Positions 36,032 through 44,147 of a stretch of 64,000 nt of DNA are shown piece by piece; positions within the stretch are counted from its first letter, which is position 1; each line of letters opens with the position of its first letter. Below the pieces are notes generated by a model. The model worked only from the letters and a program-made list of their open reading frames with translations, was not told the origin of the DNA and ran no database searches. The translations under genes were made by a program, and so were the position numbers. Origin of the DNA: Pedosphaera parvula Ellin514 (GTDB lineage Bacteria > Verrucomicrobiota > Verrucomicrobiia > Limisphaerales > Pedosphaeraceae); contig NZ_ABOX02000001.1 in NCBI RefSeq assembly GCF_000172555.1, positions 62,001 to 126,000 of the forward strand, given 5' to 3'.

Positions 36032-37366
36032 TTAAATCGCGCCGGGAGCGAAAACAGCTTCCGGCATGCCATGAATGATCTTCTTGTCCGCCGGGCAAAC
36101 GGTTGCCAGCACGCCTCCCAAGGTGGCCCGCGCAGCATCGCCTTCACCCGAAACAAAGTAATAAGGGCACAAACGGACTCGCCCCGGCATTGGCACAATT
36201 TTGTTGCTCTGAAAATCAAACCACTGGAATTGCACCAAACTCGGTTTCTCGTAGCGCTGCAGGATGTAGGGCGAAGTGGGAAAACTTGTGATGGCCCTAT
36301 CCACTGCCTCCGACCATTCAGCGTGCGAAAGATCACTCCCCAACGAAACGCCACGAGCACCCCATGCATTTGGCGAAAAACCCGAAACCTTCAAAATCAA
36401 CTCGCGTTCCTTCTGCGACAAAGTTTTCAACTGGTTCCAATCCGTCAAATTCAACTCCGGAATCGCTGCCTGAGGCGGCATGGGGGAGGGATCAACCATC
36501 CAAGTGTATGGAACCAATTTCAACATTCGGTTCAAAAAACTCTCGCCCAACTCCTGGCGCCAAAAACTTTGCAAATTCCGATTCCACAACAACGCGAACA
36601 ACATCTTCTCTTCAAAAATTGGCTTCGGTGGCGGCGTCAGGCGAATCTGCTTCTCCTTGGCACAATCAAACAACTTCACGGAACTCGGCACATTGGCTGC
36701 ATCAAATAATTCAAAGAATCTGTAAACCGCATCGCCCGCCTTAAACTCATTGTAACCCGGCGACTGCACTTTGAATCGATTTTCCCCAAGTTGCTGCGCC
36801 AGCCACGCCATTTCCGGCCGATACGTCGCCGATTCCTCTGAAATTACCAGGTGCACATTCGGCGCATCGCCGAAAATACTCGCAAAACCCTTCAACATCC
36901 CATCACCACCGCCCACCACCTCCATGCCCAGGTGCGAGTACGTCTGGTTCAACCACGCCGTCAACCCAATCCCGCCCGGAACACTATCCAGTTCCGTCAC
37001 CTGCAATCCCGAATCTGTGATTAACAAATCCGGTCGAATCACCCTTGGCCATTCATTCTTCAATCCCGCCGATCGTTGCAACTCCACCAACTCCGCCGGC
37101 TTCCCATGATCCAGCCACTCCGCAATCCACGCCGGTTGCTTCCCCTCGATGCTCAGCCGATACAATCGATTCACTGCCTTGTTGAATTGCAACAGCACCC
37201 GCCCCAGCTTCTCCAAATCCTTTACCACTTCGGCGCCCAGGTGAAATGGAGCAGGGGAGACACGCCAATCATGACCCGCGAACAGACCGCCATTCGGCAT
37301 CGTATCCCGAATATGATGCGCCCGCTCCGCCGCCTTCTCCGCGACTGGAGAAATCAAAGTGTTCAT
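36032..37366 (-). CDS. Hypothetical protein (444 aa), possibly ATP-grasp-like
   Basis: The ATG at 37366 is preceded by GAGGAAACA, a strong ribosome site, and is chosen over an in-frame TTG at 37384. The product is soluble, with no membrane segment. Recognisable phrases include RPDLLITDSGLQVTELDSVPGG, LVISEESATYRPEMAWLAQQL and ELILKVSGFSPNAWGARGVSLG. The last one, with Lys near a Gly-rich stretch, and the C-terminal YILQRYEKPSLVQFQWFD are reminiscent of ATP-grasp ligases, but I cannot name a family. It follows proA on the same strand with a 21-bp gap. Confidence 0.75.
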   Translation of the reverse strand: MNTLISPVAEKAAERAHHIRDTMPNGGLFAGHDWRVSPAPFHLGAEVVKDLEKLGRVLLQFNKAVNRLYRLSIEGKQPAWIAEWLDHGKPAELVELQRSAGLKNEWPRVIRPDLLITDSGLQVTELDSVPGGIGLTAWLNQTYSHLGMEVVGGGDGMLKGFASIFGDAPNVHLVISEESATYRPEMAWLAQQLGENRFKVQSPGYNEFKAGDAVYRFFELFDAANVPSSVKLFDCAKEKQIRLTPPPKPIFEEKMLFALLWNRNLQSFWRQELGESFLNRMLKLVPYTWMVDPSPMPPQAAIPELNLTDWNQLKTLSQKERELILKVSGFSPNAWGARGVSLGSDLSHAEWSEAVDRAITSFPTSPYILQRYEKPSLVQFQWFDFQSNKIVPMPGRVRLCPYYFVSGEGDAARATLGGVLATVCPADKKIIHGMPEAVFAPGAI

Positions 37367-37387
37367 TGTTTCCTCTGAATGCAAAAC

Positions 37388-38650
37388 TCAAGCCCTTATC
37401 TGGCCGTTGCCAATCCCGATCCATTTATACGTCGTCAACTCTTCCAGCCCCATCGGTCCGCGCGCGCCAATCTTATCCGTGCTGATCCCTATCTCCGCAC
37501 CCATGCCGAATTCCCCGCCATCCGTGAACCGCGTCGACGCATTCCAATAAACCGTCGCCGAATCTGTTTCCGCCAAAAATTGCTTCGCACGCTTCTCGTT
37601 CCGCGTCACAATGCTGTCCGAATGCGCCGAGCCGTAATGATTGATATGATCAATTGCTTCCTTCACTCCATTCACCACGCGCACCGCCAAAATCAAATCC
37701 AGATATTCCGCGAACCAATCCTCCTCCGTCGCAGCCTTCAAAATCGCGTTTGGAATCGTCGCGCCTAAAATCTTTTGCGATGCCTCATCCACGCGCAATT
37801 CCACCTTCTTCTCCGTCAATCGCTGTGCGATCGCCGGCAGAAAGGTTGGCGCAATCGCTTTATCGACCAGCAATGTCTCAATCGCATTGCACACACCAGG
37901 CCGTTGCACCTTGCCGTTCAGAATGATCTCCTCCGCCATTTTCGTATCGGCTTCGCCATCCACATACACATGGCACACACCCTTGTAATGTTTGATCACC
38001 GGCACCTTTGAGCACTCCGCCACCGCCCGGATTAAACCCTCACCACCGCGCGGCATGCACAGGTCCACATATTCGGTGAGCGACAACAACTCCTTGATTG
38101 CATCACGATCCGTCGTCTGCACCACCTGGATGGCCTGTTCAGGAAAACTTGGCAACCGCTGTTTCGCCGATGCCAACATCACCCGCGCAATCGCCTGGTT
38201 CGAATGAATCGCTTCCTTCCCACCGCGCAAAATCGTCGCATTCCCCGATTTAAAACAAAGACTCGCTGCGTCCGCCGTTACATTCGGCCGCGACTCATAA
38301 ATGATTACCACGACCCCGATCGGCGTGCTCACCTTCTGCAACTTCAAACCATTCGGCCGCGTCCGATCATCCAGGATTCTTCCCACCGGATCAGGCAACG
38401 CCGCCACTTCGCGCAATCCCTTCGCCATCCCCGCGATCCGCTTGTCGTCCAGCTTCAGCCGATCCAACATCGCCGGGGAAAGCCCGCTCTCAGCTCCCGC
38501 GGCCATGTCCTTCGCATTCTCGGTTTTGATCGACTCCGCATTTCCCTCCAGAGCCTCCGCCATCGCGATGAGACATGCGTTCTTCTCCGCCGTCGTTAGC
38601 TTCGCCAATTCCCGCGAAGCCGCCTTGGCCTGCTTCGCCAATCCAATCAT
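37388..38650 (-). CDS. proA: Gamma-glutamyl phosphate reductase
   Basis: The 420-residue product is a full-length ProA. It reduces gamma-glutamyl phosphate with NADPH to glutamate semialdehyde in proline synthesis. Signature segments are IGVVVIIYESRPNVTADAASLCFKSGN, LRGGKEAIHSN and the catalytic Cys in KVQRPGVCNAIETLLV; the C-terminus GPMGLEELTTYKW is typical. The open frame extends to 39007, but the extra 119 codons are not ProA-like. ATG 38650 with GGGA upstream gives the normal family length; GTG 38668 is the alternative. No proB is in the window. Confidence 0.95.
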   Translation of the reverse strand: MIGLAKQAKAASRELAKLTTAEKNACLIAMAEALEGNAESIKTENAKDMAAGAESGLSPAMLDRLKLDDKRIAGMAKGLREVAALPDPVGRILDDRTRPNGLKLQKVSTPIGVVVIIYESRPNVTADAASLCFKSGNATILRGGKEAIHSNQAIARVMLASAKQRLPSFPEQAIQVVQTTDRDAIKELLSLTEYVDLCMPRGGEGLIRAVAECSKVPVIKHYKGVCHVYVDGEADTKMAEEIILNGKVQRPGVCNAIETLLVDKAIAPTFLPAIAQRLTEKKVELRVDEASQKILGATIPNAILKAATEEDWFAEYLDLILAVRVVNGVKEAIDHINHYGSAHSDSIVTRNEKRAKQFLAETDSATVYWNASTRFTDGGEFGMGAEIGISTDKIGARGPMGLEELTTYKWIGIGNGQIRA

Positions 38651-39018
38651 TTGATCCCGTAAAGTCACCCCGCCAAAGTAAATCAAAACCGAAAACTTGA
38701 AAGTGAGAAAATCCTCCCTGCAAAAATCATCCGTACTAGCATCGTAACGTGCTATGGACCAATGGTTAATATTGTAAATCGCACCGCAATCAGGTTGCTT
38801 CGTAAATTCAGTGTTCAAAACAAAATTACCAAAATGACCTTTATCACGCATCTGCTTATCGTTGAGAGGCCAAGGCTCATTATCAGCCATATATTCCGGG
38901 ATTTGCTGTCCATCAAAGCTCTGCTCGAAACTTCTGCCTAATGACGCAGTGCGAACAGGGTAAGCTGTAATTTGGGATTTCATCGGGCATTTAAATTCCG
39001 CATCCAAAATTTTTTAAC

Positions 39019-39112
39019 CGACCGTTACCGACCATTGGCGTCTATTACCGACCATTACCGACCGAGCCCCAATGCACCTATTAAATTTCAACCGACCACC
39101 ACCGACCGAAAA
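39019..39112. repeat. Degenerate 10-bp tandem repeat (array I)
   Basis: Five consecutive 10-mers (CGACCGTTAC, CGACCATTGG, CGTCTATTAC, CGACCATTAC, CGACCGAGCC) run 39019-39068. Two more (CGACCACCAC, CGACCGAAAA) lie at 39093-39112. The consensus CGACCATTAC is related to array II (CGTCCGATAC), so both probably come from the same expanding unit. It lies in the ~1.1 kb gene-poor DNA upstream of proA (38651-39815). Confidence 0.7.
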
Positions 39113-39224
39113 GTGCCACTTCAATACCGTTCCGGCTTTTGTTGTTCTCCCAACTCTCATCCTTCAACCTTTCCCCTTGTTTCCATTTGAAAATCGAAAT
39201 TCGCCATTCGCAACTTCCTTGGCC

Positions 39225-39321
39225 GTCCGATACCGTCCGATACCGTCCGATACCGTCCGATACCGTCCGATACCTTCCGATACCTTCCGATACCTTCCGA
39301 TACCTTCCGATACCTTCCGAT
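39225..39321. repeat. 10-bp tandem minisatellite (array II)
   Basis: Five perfect copies of GTCCGATACC (39225-39274) are followed by four perfect copies of TTCCGATACC (39275-39314) and a partial TTCCGAT. The single G-to-T change divides the array into two homogeneous blocks, which points to stepwise expansion by slippage. No open frame of credible protein crosses it. Confidence 0.92.
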
Positions 39322-39815
39322 CTTGCCTTGTTGAGAGCCGCCTTTCGCCTGCACTTTTCGCTGTTTTCATTTCTCAACCTTCAACGCGTTTTCCACATTT
39401 TTAACCCGAGTTAGCCCGAGTTTCAGTTGCTTCCGGTTGGCGCGCCGGGCCCTCGGCCGGTGCCCCGCAGATAGCCCACCTCTGAGCGAGCTTGCAACAT
39501 GAAGTATCCGAATCATTTGCTGACTAACGAAAGCTCCTGCCTCATTATAGCGTTTCTTAGTCATACATAAGTGTGCCATATTCTTATTGAAGGTAAGCGA
39601 GAAGCTAACTATGTCAATATTTATTTTGTGAATGCTTTTATTTCATAAGCTATTATTAATAAATATATTGCACCCAATGCCTCCGGCTTGGTTTTGGATT
39701 TGAAGTTGAAAACCCCCTAGATGTATACATGACTATGTCAATCTTCAGCGGCCTCGCAATCTTAAATAGAATTCTTCGCGGAAAACCTACCTCTGAATCC
39801 CGGGACTTTCATAAT

Positions 39816-39905
39816 AAAAAAGACCAGTCTCATCGCTGAGACTGGCCCTCCCTACCTCCAGGCTTGGACAGCACTGTATAACAGCACCGTATGGATGCTT
39901 TCATC
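39816..39905 (-). ncRNA. Candidate small RNA 1 with intrinsic terminator
   Basis: A transcript starting a few bases after the CGTA box (39914-39911) would be ~90 nt. It contains a small 5' hairpin (GATG-AAAG-CATC), a purine tract GGAGGTAGGGAGG, and a terminator: GGCCAGTCTCA pairs with TGAGACTGGTC (39822-39847) followed by U6 (39821-39816). The purine tract and terminator are almost identical to those of candidate 2, 320 bp away. No open frame of useful length lies inside. An ATG sits in the hairpin loop in both copies, so a start codon held in a hairpin is the alternative reading. Confidence 0.55.
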
Positions 39906-39910
39906 TATAA

Positions 39911-39937
39911 TACGGACCGCAGAGGGTGAATCTTTCA
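39911..39937 (-). promoter_or_regulatory. ECF-like promoter of candidate sRNA 1
   Basis: The minus strand shows TGAAAG (39937-39932), 17 bases, then CGTA (39914-39911), preceded by a T-rich block. TGAAA(C)...CGTA is the known pattern for several ECF sigma factors such as SigW (there usually with 16 bases). The same boxes at the same spacing recur at 40250 and 40666. Confidence 0.6.
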
Positions 39938-40141
39938 AAAAAATTCAAAAAAGATTAAATTTATGCATTAGCTCATTCAGATGCACGATTACTTCCCTAC
40001 GATATCTTGGTTTTTCCCCTCTAAATTCAACACCCATTTGCATTTCGCGATAAAAGCCATGACATCAAGTCATGCAAAGCCGAACCGGAAATATTAGGTG
40101 AATACCAGTGTTCCCCGACTTCTGCCAGGGATTCTCCATGC

Positions 40142-40218
40142 AAAAAGGCCAGTCTCATCTCTGAGACTGGCCTTCCTACCTCTAACCAGATGCGCAGCCC
40201 TATGTTTCTGCGCTTAAT
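40142..40218 (-). ncRNA. Candidate small RNA 2 with intrinsic terminator
   Basis: Downstream of its CGTA box, the predicted ~75-nt RNA has a 5' hairpin (GCGCAG paired with CTGCGC), a purine tract GAGGTAGGAAGG, and a perfect 11-bp terminator stem, GGCCAGTCTCA with TGAGACTGGCC (40147-40172), followed by U5. It is the tandem relative of candidate 1: the 3' half is conserved, while the 5' hairpin differs in sequence but is kept as a stem. Confidence 0.55.
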
Positions 40219-40223
40219 TATAC

Positions 40224-40250
40224 TACGAAGACTCAGGTGGCATTCTTTCA
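40224..40250 (-). promoter_or_regulatory. ECF-like promoter of candidate sRNA 2
   Basis: TGAAAG (40250-40245), 17 bases, CGTA (40227-40224) on the minus strand, preceded by TACACTTTGT. Spacing is identical to the copies at 39937 and 40666. Confidence 0.6.
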
Positions 40251-40339
40251 ACAAAGTGTAAAAAATTAATGCCACCTTCGTTCCTATACCGAATGCCGAA
40301 AGAGATTTCCGGATGGCAGGAAGGATTTTGGGGCCGTTT

Positions 40340-40621
40340 TCACCTCACCAACAACTCAGATGGTTGCCGCTGACCCGATTCGAAAATTTCCACATTGCAG
40401 GGCTTTAAGATTTCCTGTGCCGCTTCTGTTACCAATCCAAGCATCTGGTTCAAATCAGCGGTTCCACTGTAAGAAAACTCCTTCATGGGAAAATAGTATC
40501 CCACCTCCTCGTCGCATTGGATGTGACGCGAAAATCCGCGCCGCTCCAAGGCGGAATACAAATCGTAGTAATCCGTATTCGAGGGGTCCAGAAATTCCAC
40601 GCGTGTTATGTACGATTCCAT
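40340..40621 (-). CDS. Small hypothetical protein (93 aa)
   Basis: The ATG at 40621 lies about 11 bases after the likely transcription start of an ECF-like promoter, so the leader is very short. The product is soluble: MESYITRVEFLDPSNTDYYD, a helix with LYSALERRGFSRHI, YYFPMKEFSY, then a helical stretch and a polar tail. The beginning (ITRVEF..., ALERRGF, Y-F-P...YSY) resembles a widespread family of ~90-residue proteins of unknown function. I cannot assign it more precisely. It is the only protein gene near the two candidate small RNAs and shares their promoter type. Confidence 0.65.
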   Translation of the reverse strand: MESYITRVEFLDPSNTDYYDLYSALERRGFSRHIQCDEEVGYYFPMKEFSYSGTADLNQMLGLVTEAAQEILKPCNVEIFESGQRQPSELLVR

Positions 40622-40639
40622 AGATGTTGCTTAAATAAC

Positions 40640-40666
40640 TACGTAGGAGAAAGGGCGAATCTTTCA
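40640..40666 (-). promoter_or_regulatory. ECF-like promoter of the 93-aa protein gene
   Basis: TGAAAG (40666-40661), 17 bases, CGTA (40643-40640). The upstream and spacer sequence ACTTTTTTGAAAGATTCGCC is nearly the same as in the promoter of candidate sRNA 1, which makes chance unlikely. Confidence 0.65.
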
Positions 40667-40748
40667 AAAAAGTTTAAAAATTGGAATTTTATGCCCGAAC
40701 TGGCTTACGAGGGCTCTTTGAACTCTCCGGCATGACCTTCAGCCAGAA

Positions 40749-41639
40749 ATGCCATTACTCGCTTGCTGCCAACCACCGTTTCGCTATCTTGCCGTTGTGT
40801 CTAAAAGGACCGGCATTCTCATCCTCCTCTGCCTCTCCATCTTGGGACTTCTTACCTGCCTCTCACTATCTCAGCGCGAACCGACGTATCAGGGCAAGGG
40901 AATCACTTTCTGGTTGGACCAATATTTTGAAGTTGATTACGGCAACATCCCGACGTATGGCAACTTCCCGACAGTACCCACCAAAAGTCCGGCCAAACAA
41001 TTTGAGCTTAAAAAGCAGGCCCGTCTCGCCATTCAAGCCATCGGCACCAATGCACTGCCGGCCTTGCTGAAGATGACTGCCGCGACAGACTCTGCCTTAA
41101 AATTGAAAATGATGGGGATGGTCTCCAGGCAACACGCCGTTAACTTCGGCCTAAAGGAAGACTGGTATTACCACAATCTCAGCAGGACTGGATTTCAGAT
41201 TCTTGGTCCAGCCGCCGGACCTGCGATCCCGGCCCTCACAAATCTTCTGTATGATGCTGAACCAGATGTTCGCGACACCGCCCTTTTCAACCTTGGCTCC
41301 ATCGGTCCCCAGGCCGATGAGGCCATTCAAACCGTCGCCAAACATTGCGTTGAAGATGAAGAGTTTTCTTGCTTATATAACCTGGAAACTTTGGTTAGCG
41401 TGCAAAAGCAACCCCGGTTTTTCATCCCTCTCCTGATCAACAAACTTCGCAAACCTCAAACGAACATTACAATCTACAAAGTGGCCATTATCGCGCTCGG
41501 ACAATATGGCCCGGACGCCAGTAGCGCCGTTCCTGAAATCACTCGCTTCCTCACCAACCAAATACCCTCGCTTGCATCCGCCGCTTCCAATGCCTTGAAG
41601 CAAATCAACCCCGCTGCCGCTCAAGCCAGTGTGAAATAA
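40749..41639 (+). CDS. HEAT-repeat membrane-anchored protein (paralogue of 7100-8023)
   Basis: The product has one N-terminal membrane segment (TGILILLCLSILGLLTCLSL), then REPTYQGKGITFWLDQYFE, and HEAT repeats such as AIQAIGTNALPALLKM, GFQILGPAAGPAIPALTNLL, ALFNLGSIGPQADEAIQTV and ALGQYGPDASSAVPEIT. It ends INPAAAQASVK. The EPxYxGKxxxxWL motif after the anchor and the ASVK end match the protein at 7100-8023, so the two are diverged copies. The ATG at 40749 gives 296 residues; GTG 40797 would start right before the basic end of the anchor and is a good alternative. Function unknown. Confidence 0.8.
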   Translation: MPLLACCQPPFRYLAVVSKRTGILILLCLSILGLLTCLSLSQREPTYQGKGITFWLDQYFEVDYGNIPTYGNFPTVPTKSPAKQFELKKQARLAIQAIGTNALPALLKMTAATDSALKLKMMGMVSRQHAVNFGLKEDWYYHNLSRTGFQILGPAAGPAIPALTNLLYDAEPDVRDTALFNLGSIGPQADEAIQTVAKHCVEDEEFSCLYNLETLVSVQKQPRFFIPLLINKLRKPQTNITIYKVAIIALGQYGPDASSAVPEITRFLTNQIPSLASAASNALKQINPAAAQASVK

Positions 41640-41674
41640 ACCAGGACTCTCCCGGTTCAAGCGGTGCCTTTTTT

Positions 41675-41700
41675 CACGCAACACGCAACACGCAACACGC
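41675..41700. repeat. Short 7-bp tandem repeat
   Basis: CACGCAA occurs three times in a row followed by CACGC, between the convergent HEAT-repeat and HAD phosphatase genes. It is too short to interpret. Confidence 0.6.
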
Positions 41701-41706
41701 TTGCCC

Positions 41707-42624
41707 CTATTTCGTCATCGCCGGCCTCGGCCTCGGCTTGTGCAACGCAAAAATATCCGTTTGATGTCTCACCCCCGACCGCACACCATGCGAATCCATA
41801 TGCCCGAATGCCGGACTATCCATCCGATCTCCCGGCTTGCCCGTCTTTACCTCATCCACCAGGTCCGCGACACTCTGCAGGATTCGTGTTGGCTGGTACA
41901 CATGGTCACCCACATGTTCAAGCTGCGTCGACCCGCTCAACACCAGGAACGATTGAATTCCCGCCTCGAACGCGCCGCGAATATCCGTCTCCATTGTATC
42001 GCCGATCATCACCACTTCGTCCGGTTCCTTCATCGCCAGGCTTGCCAGTTTCCGTCGTGCCCGATGAAACATATAACCGTTCGGCTTCCCTAAATAGTAG
42101 GCCCGTCGCCCTGTGCTTGCCTCCAAAAATGCCGCCGTTGCACCCGCACCTGGCCGCGTTTTGTCATGTGATACTGGACACCAATTATCCGGATTCGTTG
42201 CCAGCAACCTCGCGCCTTTCTCGATGCATTCATGCGCCTTCGCCAGGCGGTCCATCGTCGTTGCCCCTTCGCCCACTACTACGTAATGCGGCTTGATCGA
42301 ATCACTCGCGATCTTGCGCTCATGCAATGCTGTCAGAATACCGCCTTCACCCAGCACAAACACTGTGCAGTTCGGATCCGTCTCGCTTAGAAAATCCGAA
42401 GTATTTAAGGCTGAGGTGTAAAAATGCTTGGCCGCCAAACCATTGATTCCCAAATGCCGCAGCCGCACCGCCAAATCCTCCGGCGTCGGAGCGGAATTAT
42501 TCGTCAGGAATAAAAAGGGCGTTCCTGTCGAAACCAATGCCTGAACGAACTCCACCGCGCCTGGAATCAATTGATTCTCCCGGTAGATCACCCCGTCCAT
42601 GTCGATTAAATAACCAGTTTTCAT
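41707..42624 (-). CDS. HAD-IIA phosphatase (NagD-like)
   Basis: The 305-residue product has HAD motif I as LIDMDGVIY, motif II as FLTNNS, the motif III lysine in YLGKPNG and motif IV as VMIGDTMETDI. A C2 cap between motifs II and III places it in subclass IIA with NagD and p-nitrophenyl phosphatases, which remove phosphate from nucleotides or sugar phosphates. The last ~45 residues (after LVDEVKTGKPGDR) extend past the normal HAD end, are His/Pro-rich and look non-conserved. It is transcribed toward the HEAT-repeat gene. Confidence 0.92.
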   Translation of the reverse strand: MKTGYLIDMDGVIYRENQLIPGAVEFVQALVSTGTPFLFLTNNSAPTPEDLAVRLRHLGINGLAAKHFYTSALNTSDFLSETDPNCTVFVLGEGGILTALHERKIASDSIKPHYVVVGEGATTMDRLAKAHECIEKGARLLATNPDNWCPVSHDKTRPGAGATAAFLEASTGRRAYYLGKPNGYMFHRARRKLASLAMKEPDEVVMIGDTMETDIRGAFEAGIQSFLVLSGSTQLEHVGDHVYQPTRILQSVADLVDEVKTGKPGDRMDSPAFGHMDSHGVRSGVRHQTDIFALHKPRPRPAMTK

Positions 42625-42927
42625 AGTAATAAAACTAATTTGCCATCTAAACTAAAACCCTTCCGCCGGTGACGCGTATTGGAAAAGACTGACAGAAGGT
42701 GTGCCGGGTTTTGGCACAGGCTTACTCTAGAGCGAAAATCATGCCATGGCTAATAATTGTTCCAAACCCCTGCAAACGGGGCCTCTGTCCTATTTTCGGA
42801 CTACCGCCAAATAGCCACTATGCCAAAAACACAACACCGCTCGCGCATCCCAATGCGCACTCACACTACCACGTTCCATTCCTCCCAGTGTTAATTCCCG
42901 GTTAACTTTTCTAGCGGACCTTCTCTG

Positions 42928-43105
42928 AATTCGATCCACGAAAGCAATCGCGCAACAACGCCAAACCAATCAAGCTCCGCCACACTGTTCTCTTTCACCC
43001 TTTGCAATTGGCGCAATGGGAGAATGCCAGGATAAGGGAAAATGGGGTCAAACCTTCAACTGCTTCGGAGACCTGCGCTACTTGTCCATCCTCTTTTGTA
43101 ATTTT
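42928..43105. repeat. Dispersed repeat, copy A (~175 bp)
   Basis: This segment (CCACGAAAGCAATCGCGC at its left, AAACCTTCAACTGCTTCGG at its right) is a diverged direct copy of 43841-44014. Its central hairpin has decayed. It forms most of the intergenic region 42625-43138, which otherwise has no gene-like frame. Confidence 0.75.
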
Positions 43106-43138
43106 ACCGACGACAGCGGGCGCATTTTAGAGCTCAAT

Positions 43139-43687
43139 TTATCGAGATGAAGGCTTATAATCACGCCTATCGGCCACTTTTCCCGTTTGATCGTAATAAT
43201 ATGTAGTTGAGCCTGAAAACTCCTTTTTATCGAGATTCAAATACATGACAGTTTTGTTACTGCCATCTGGGCTGCGGTAGCAGAGAACTAATTGGCCATT
43301 TTGAACTGCTTCGACCGAGTCACTTGAATCCGGGTACCCAATAGTATGTCCAAACATGGAATCTCGGTCACGAATTCCAATATCTTCCTTTGTAACCAAA
43401 TTGTAGATGTGGTACGTCACGGAGTAATCCTTTTCATCAGTAATGAATGTAATTGAATTTATTTGGGGCAACTTGAAATAGAATCTTTCCCCACCACGCA
43501 CTCTTTCAAAACGCTTGCCGTCGACGATCAAAACCTGTACGTCGCTTACATGCGGATTGATAAGCGATAGCAAAGGGCGTTCTATTTTCCACTTGATGCG
43601 GCCTGATAAATCGCTGTGGTTTGAACATCCCAGGCATAGTGCAAGGAAGGTCACACTTATTATAAAAGCTAAGTTTATTTTATTCAC
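43139..43687 (-). CDS. Lipoprotein of unknown function
   Basis: This GTG-started frame encodes a 182-residue product with a signal peptide and strong lipobox (ISVTFLALCLGCSNHSD; LCLGC). The mature part is polar and beta-rich (VQVLIVDGKRFERVRGGERF, DYSVTYHIYNLVTKEDIG, SGSTTYYYDQTGKVADRRDY). No domain was recognised. It is more A/T-rich than its neighbours and is bracketed by direct repeats A and B, which suggests insertion as a unit. Confidence 0.75.
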   Translation of the reverse strand: MNKINLAFIISVTFLALCLGCSNHSDLSGRIKWKIERPLLSLINPHVSDVQVLIVDGKRFERVRGGERFYFKLPQINSITFITDEKDYSVTYHIYNLVTKEDIGIRDRDSMFGHTIGYPDSSDSVEAVQNGQLVLCYRSPDGSNKTVMYLNLDKKEFSGSTTYYYDQTGKVADRRDYKPSSR

Positions 43688-43840
43688 ATCCAGCGATCGA
43701 TCCGCATTAAAGTTACTTACCGACTTTTTTGTGGCACTAAATAATCCGTCTCAACCTTGTCCATCTTTCGGAGGATGAAACTCTCCTACCGCAAAGTAAA
43801 GCTGGAAACAAAAGACTTTGAACGGAAATCTTTCCTTTCC

Positions 43841-44014
43841 GAATCCAACCCACGACAGCAATCGCGCGACAGAGCCCAATAAAGCAAGTCATGGCTGACG
43901 GTTCACCTTCTCCCGTTGCAATGGGAGAAGGCCGGGATGAGGGAAAATGCGCCCAAACCTTCAACTGCTCCGAGTACCTTCTGCGACCCGTGTTCATCAC
44001 CTTTCATAATTTCG
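43841..44014. repeat. Dispersed repeat, copy B (~175 bp) with perfect hairpin
   Basis: This is the direct repeat partner of 42928-43105. It contains a 9-bp perfect stem CCTTCTCCC (43906-43914) with GGGAGAAGG (43923-43931), followed by CCGGGATGAGGG. Hairpin elements of the form TCTCCC...GGGAGA plus a GATGAGGG tail recur between genes in many bacterial genomes, so this is likely a mobile or REP-like family. It fills the 460-bp gap 43688-44147. Confidence 0.75.
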
Positions 44015-44147
44015 TCCTCCCGACTGCAATCGCACGAGGACACCCAAATCTAACCAAGGAACCACAGGCCAAATTCAACCAGATAATTTCCTTCGCCTCC
44101 TCATCTCTTTATGGTTAATAATTCCCCTGGTTCCATCAAATAATGCA

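Noticed and set aside
38651-39007. 119-codon N-terminal extension of proA
   Set aside because: Not ProA-like and it would give an abnormally long enzyme; an internal ATG with a ribosome site gives the family length.
39225-39321. Possible CRISPR array
   Set aside because: The units are contiguous 10-mers without spacers and no cas gene is present; it is a minisatellite.
40027-40275. 82-codon minus-strand frame over candidate small RNA 2
   Set aside because: It crosses the strong terminator hairpin and its start lies upstream of the promoter boxes. The segment after the hairpin (HGESLAEVGEHWYSPN) looks somewhat protein-like, so a short peptide is not fully excluded.
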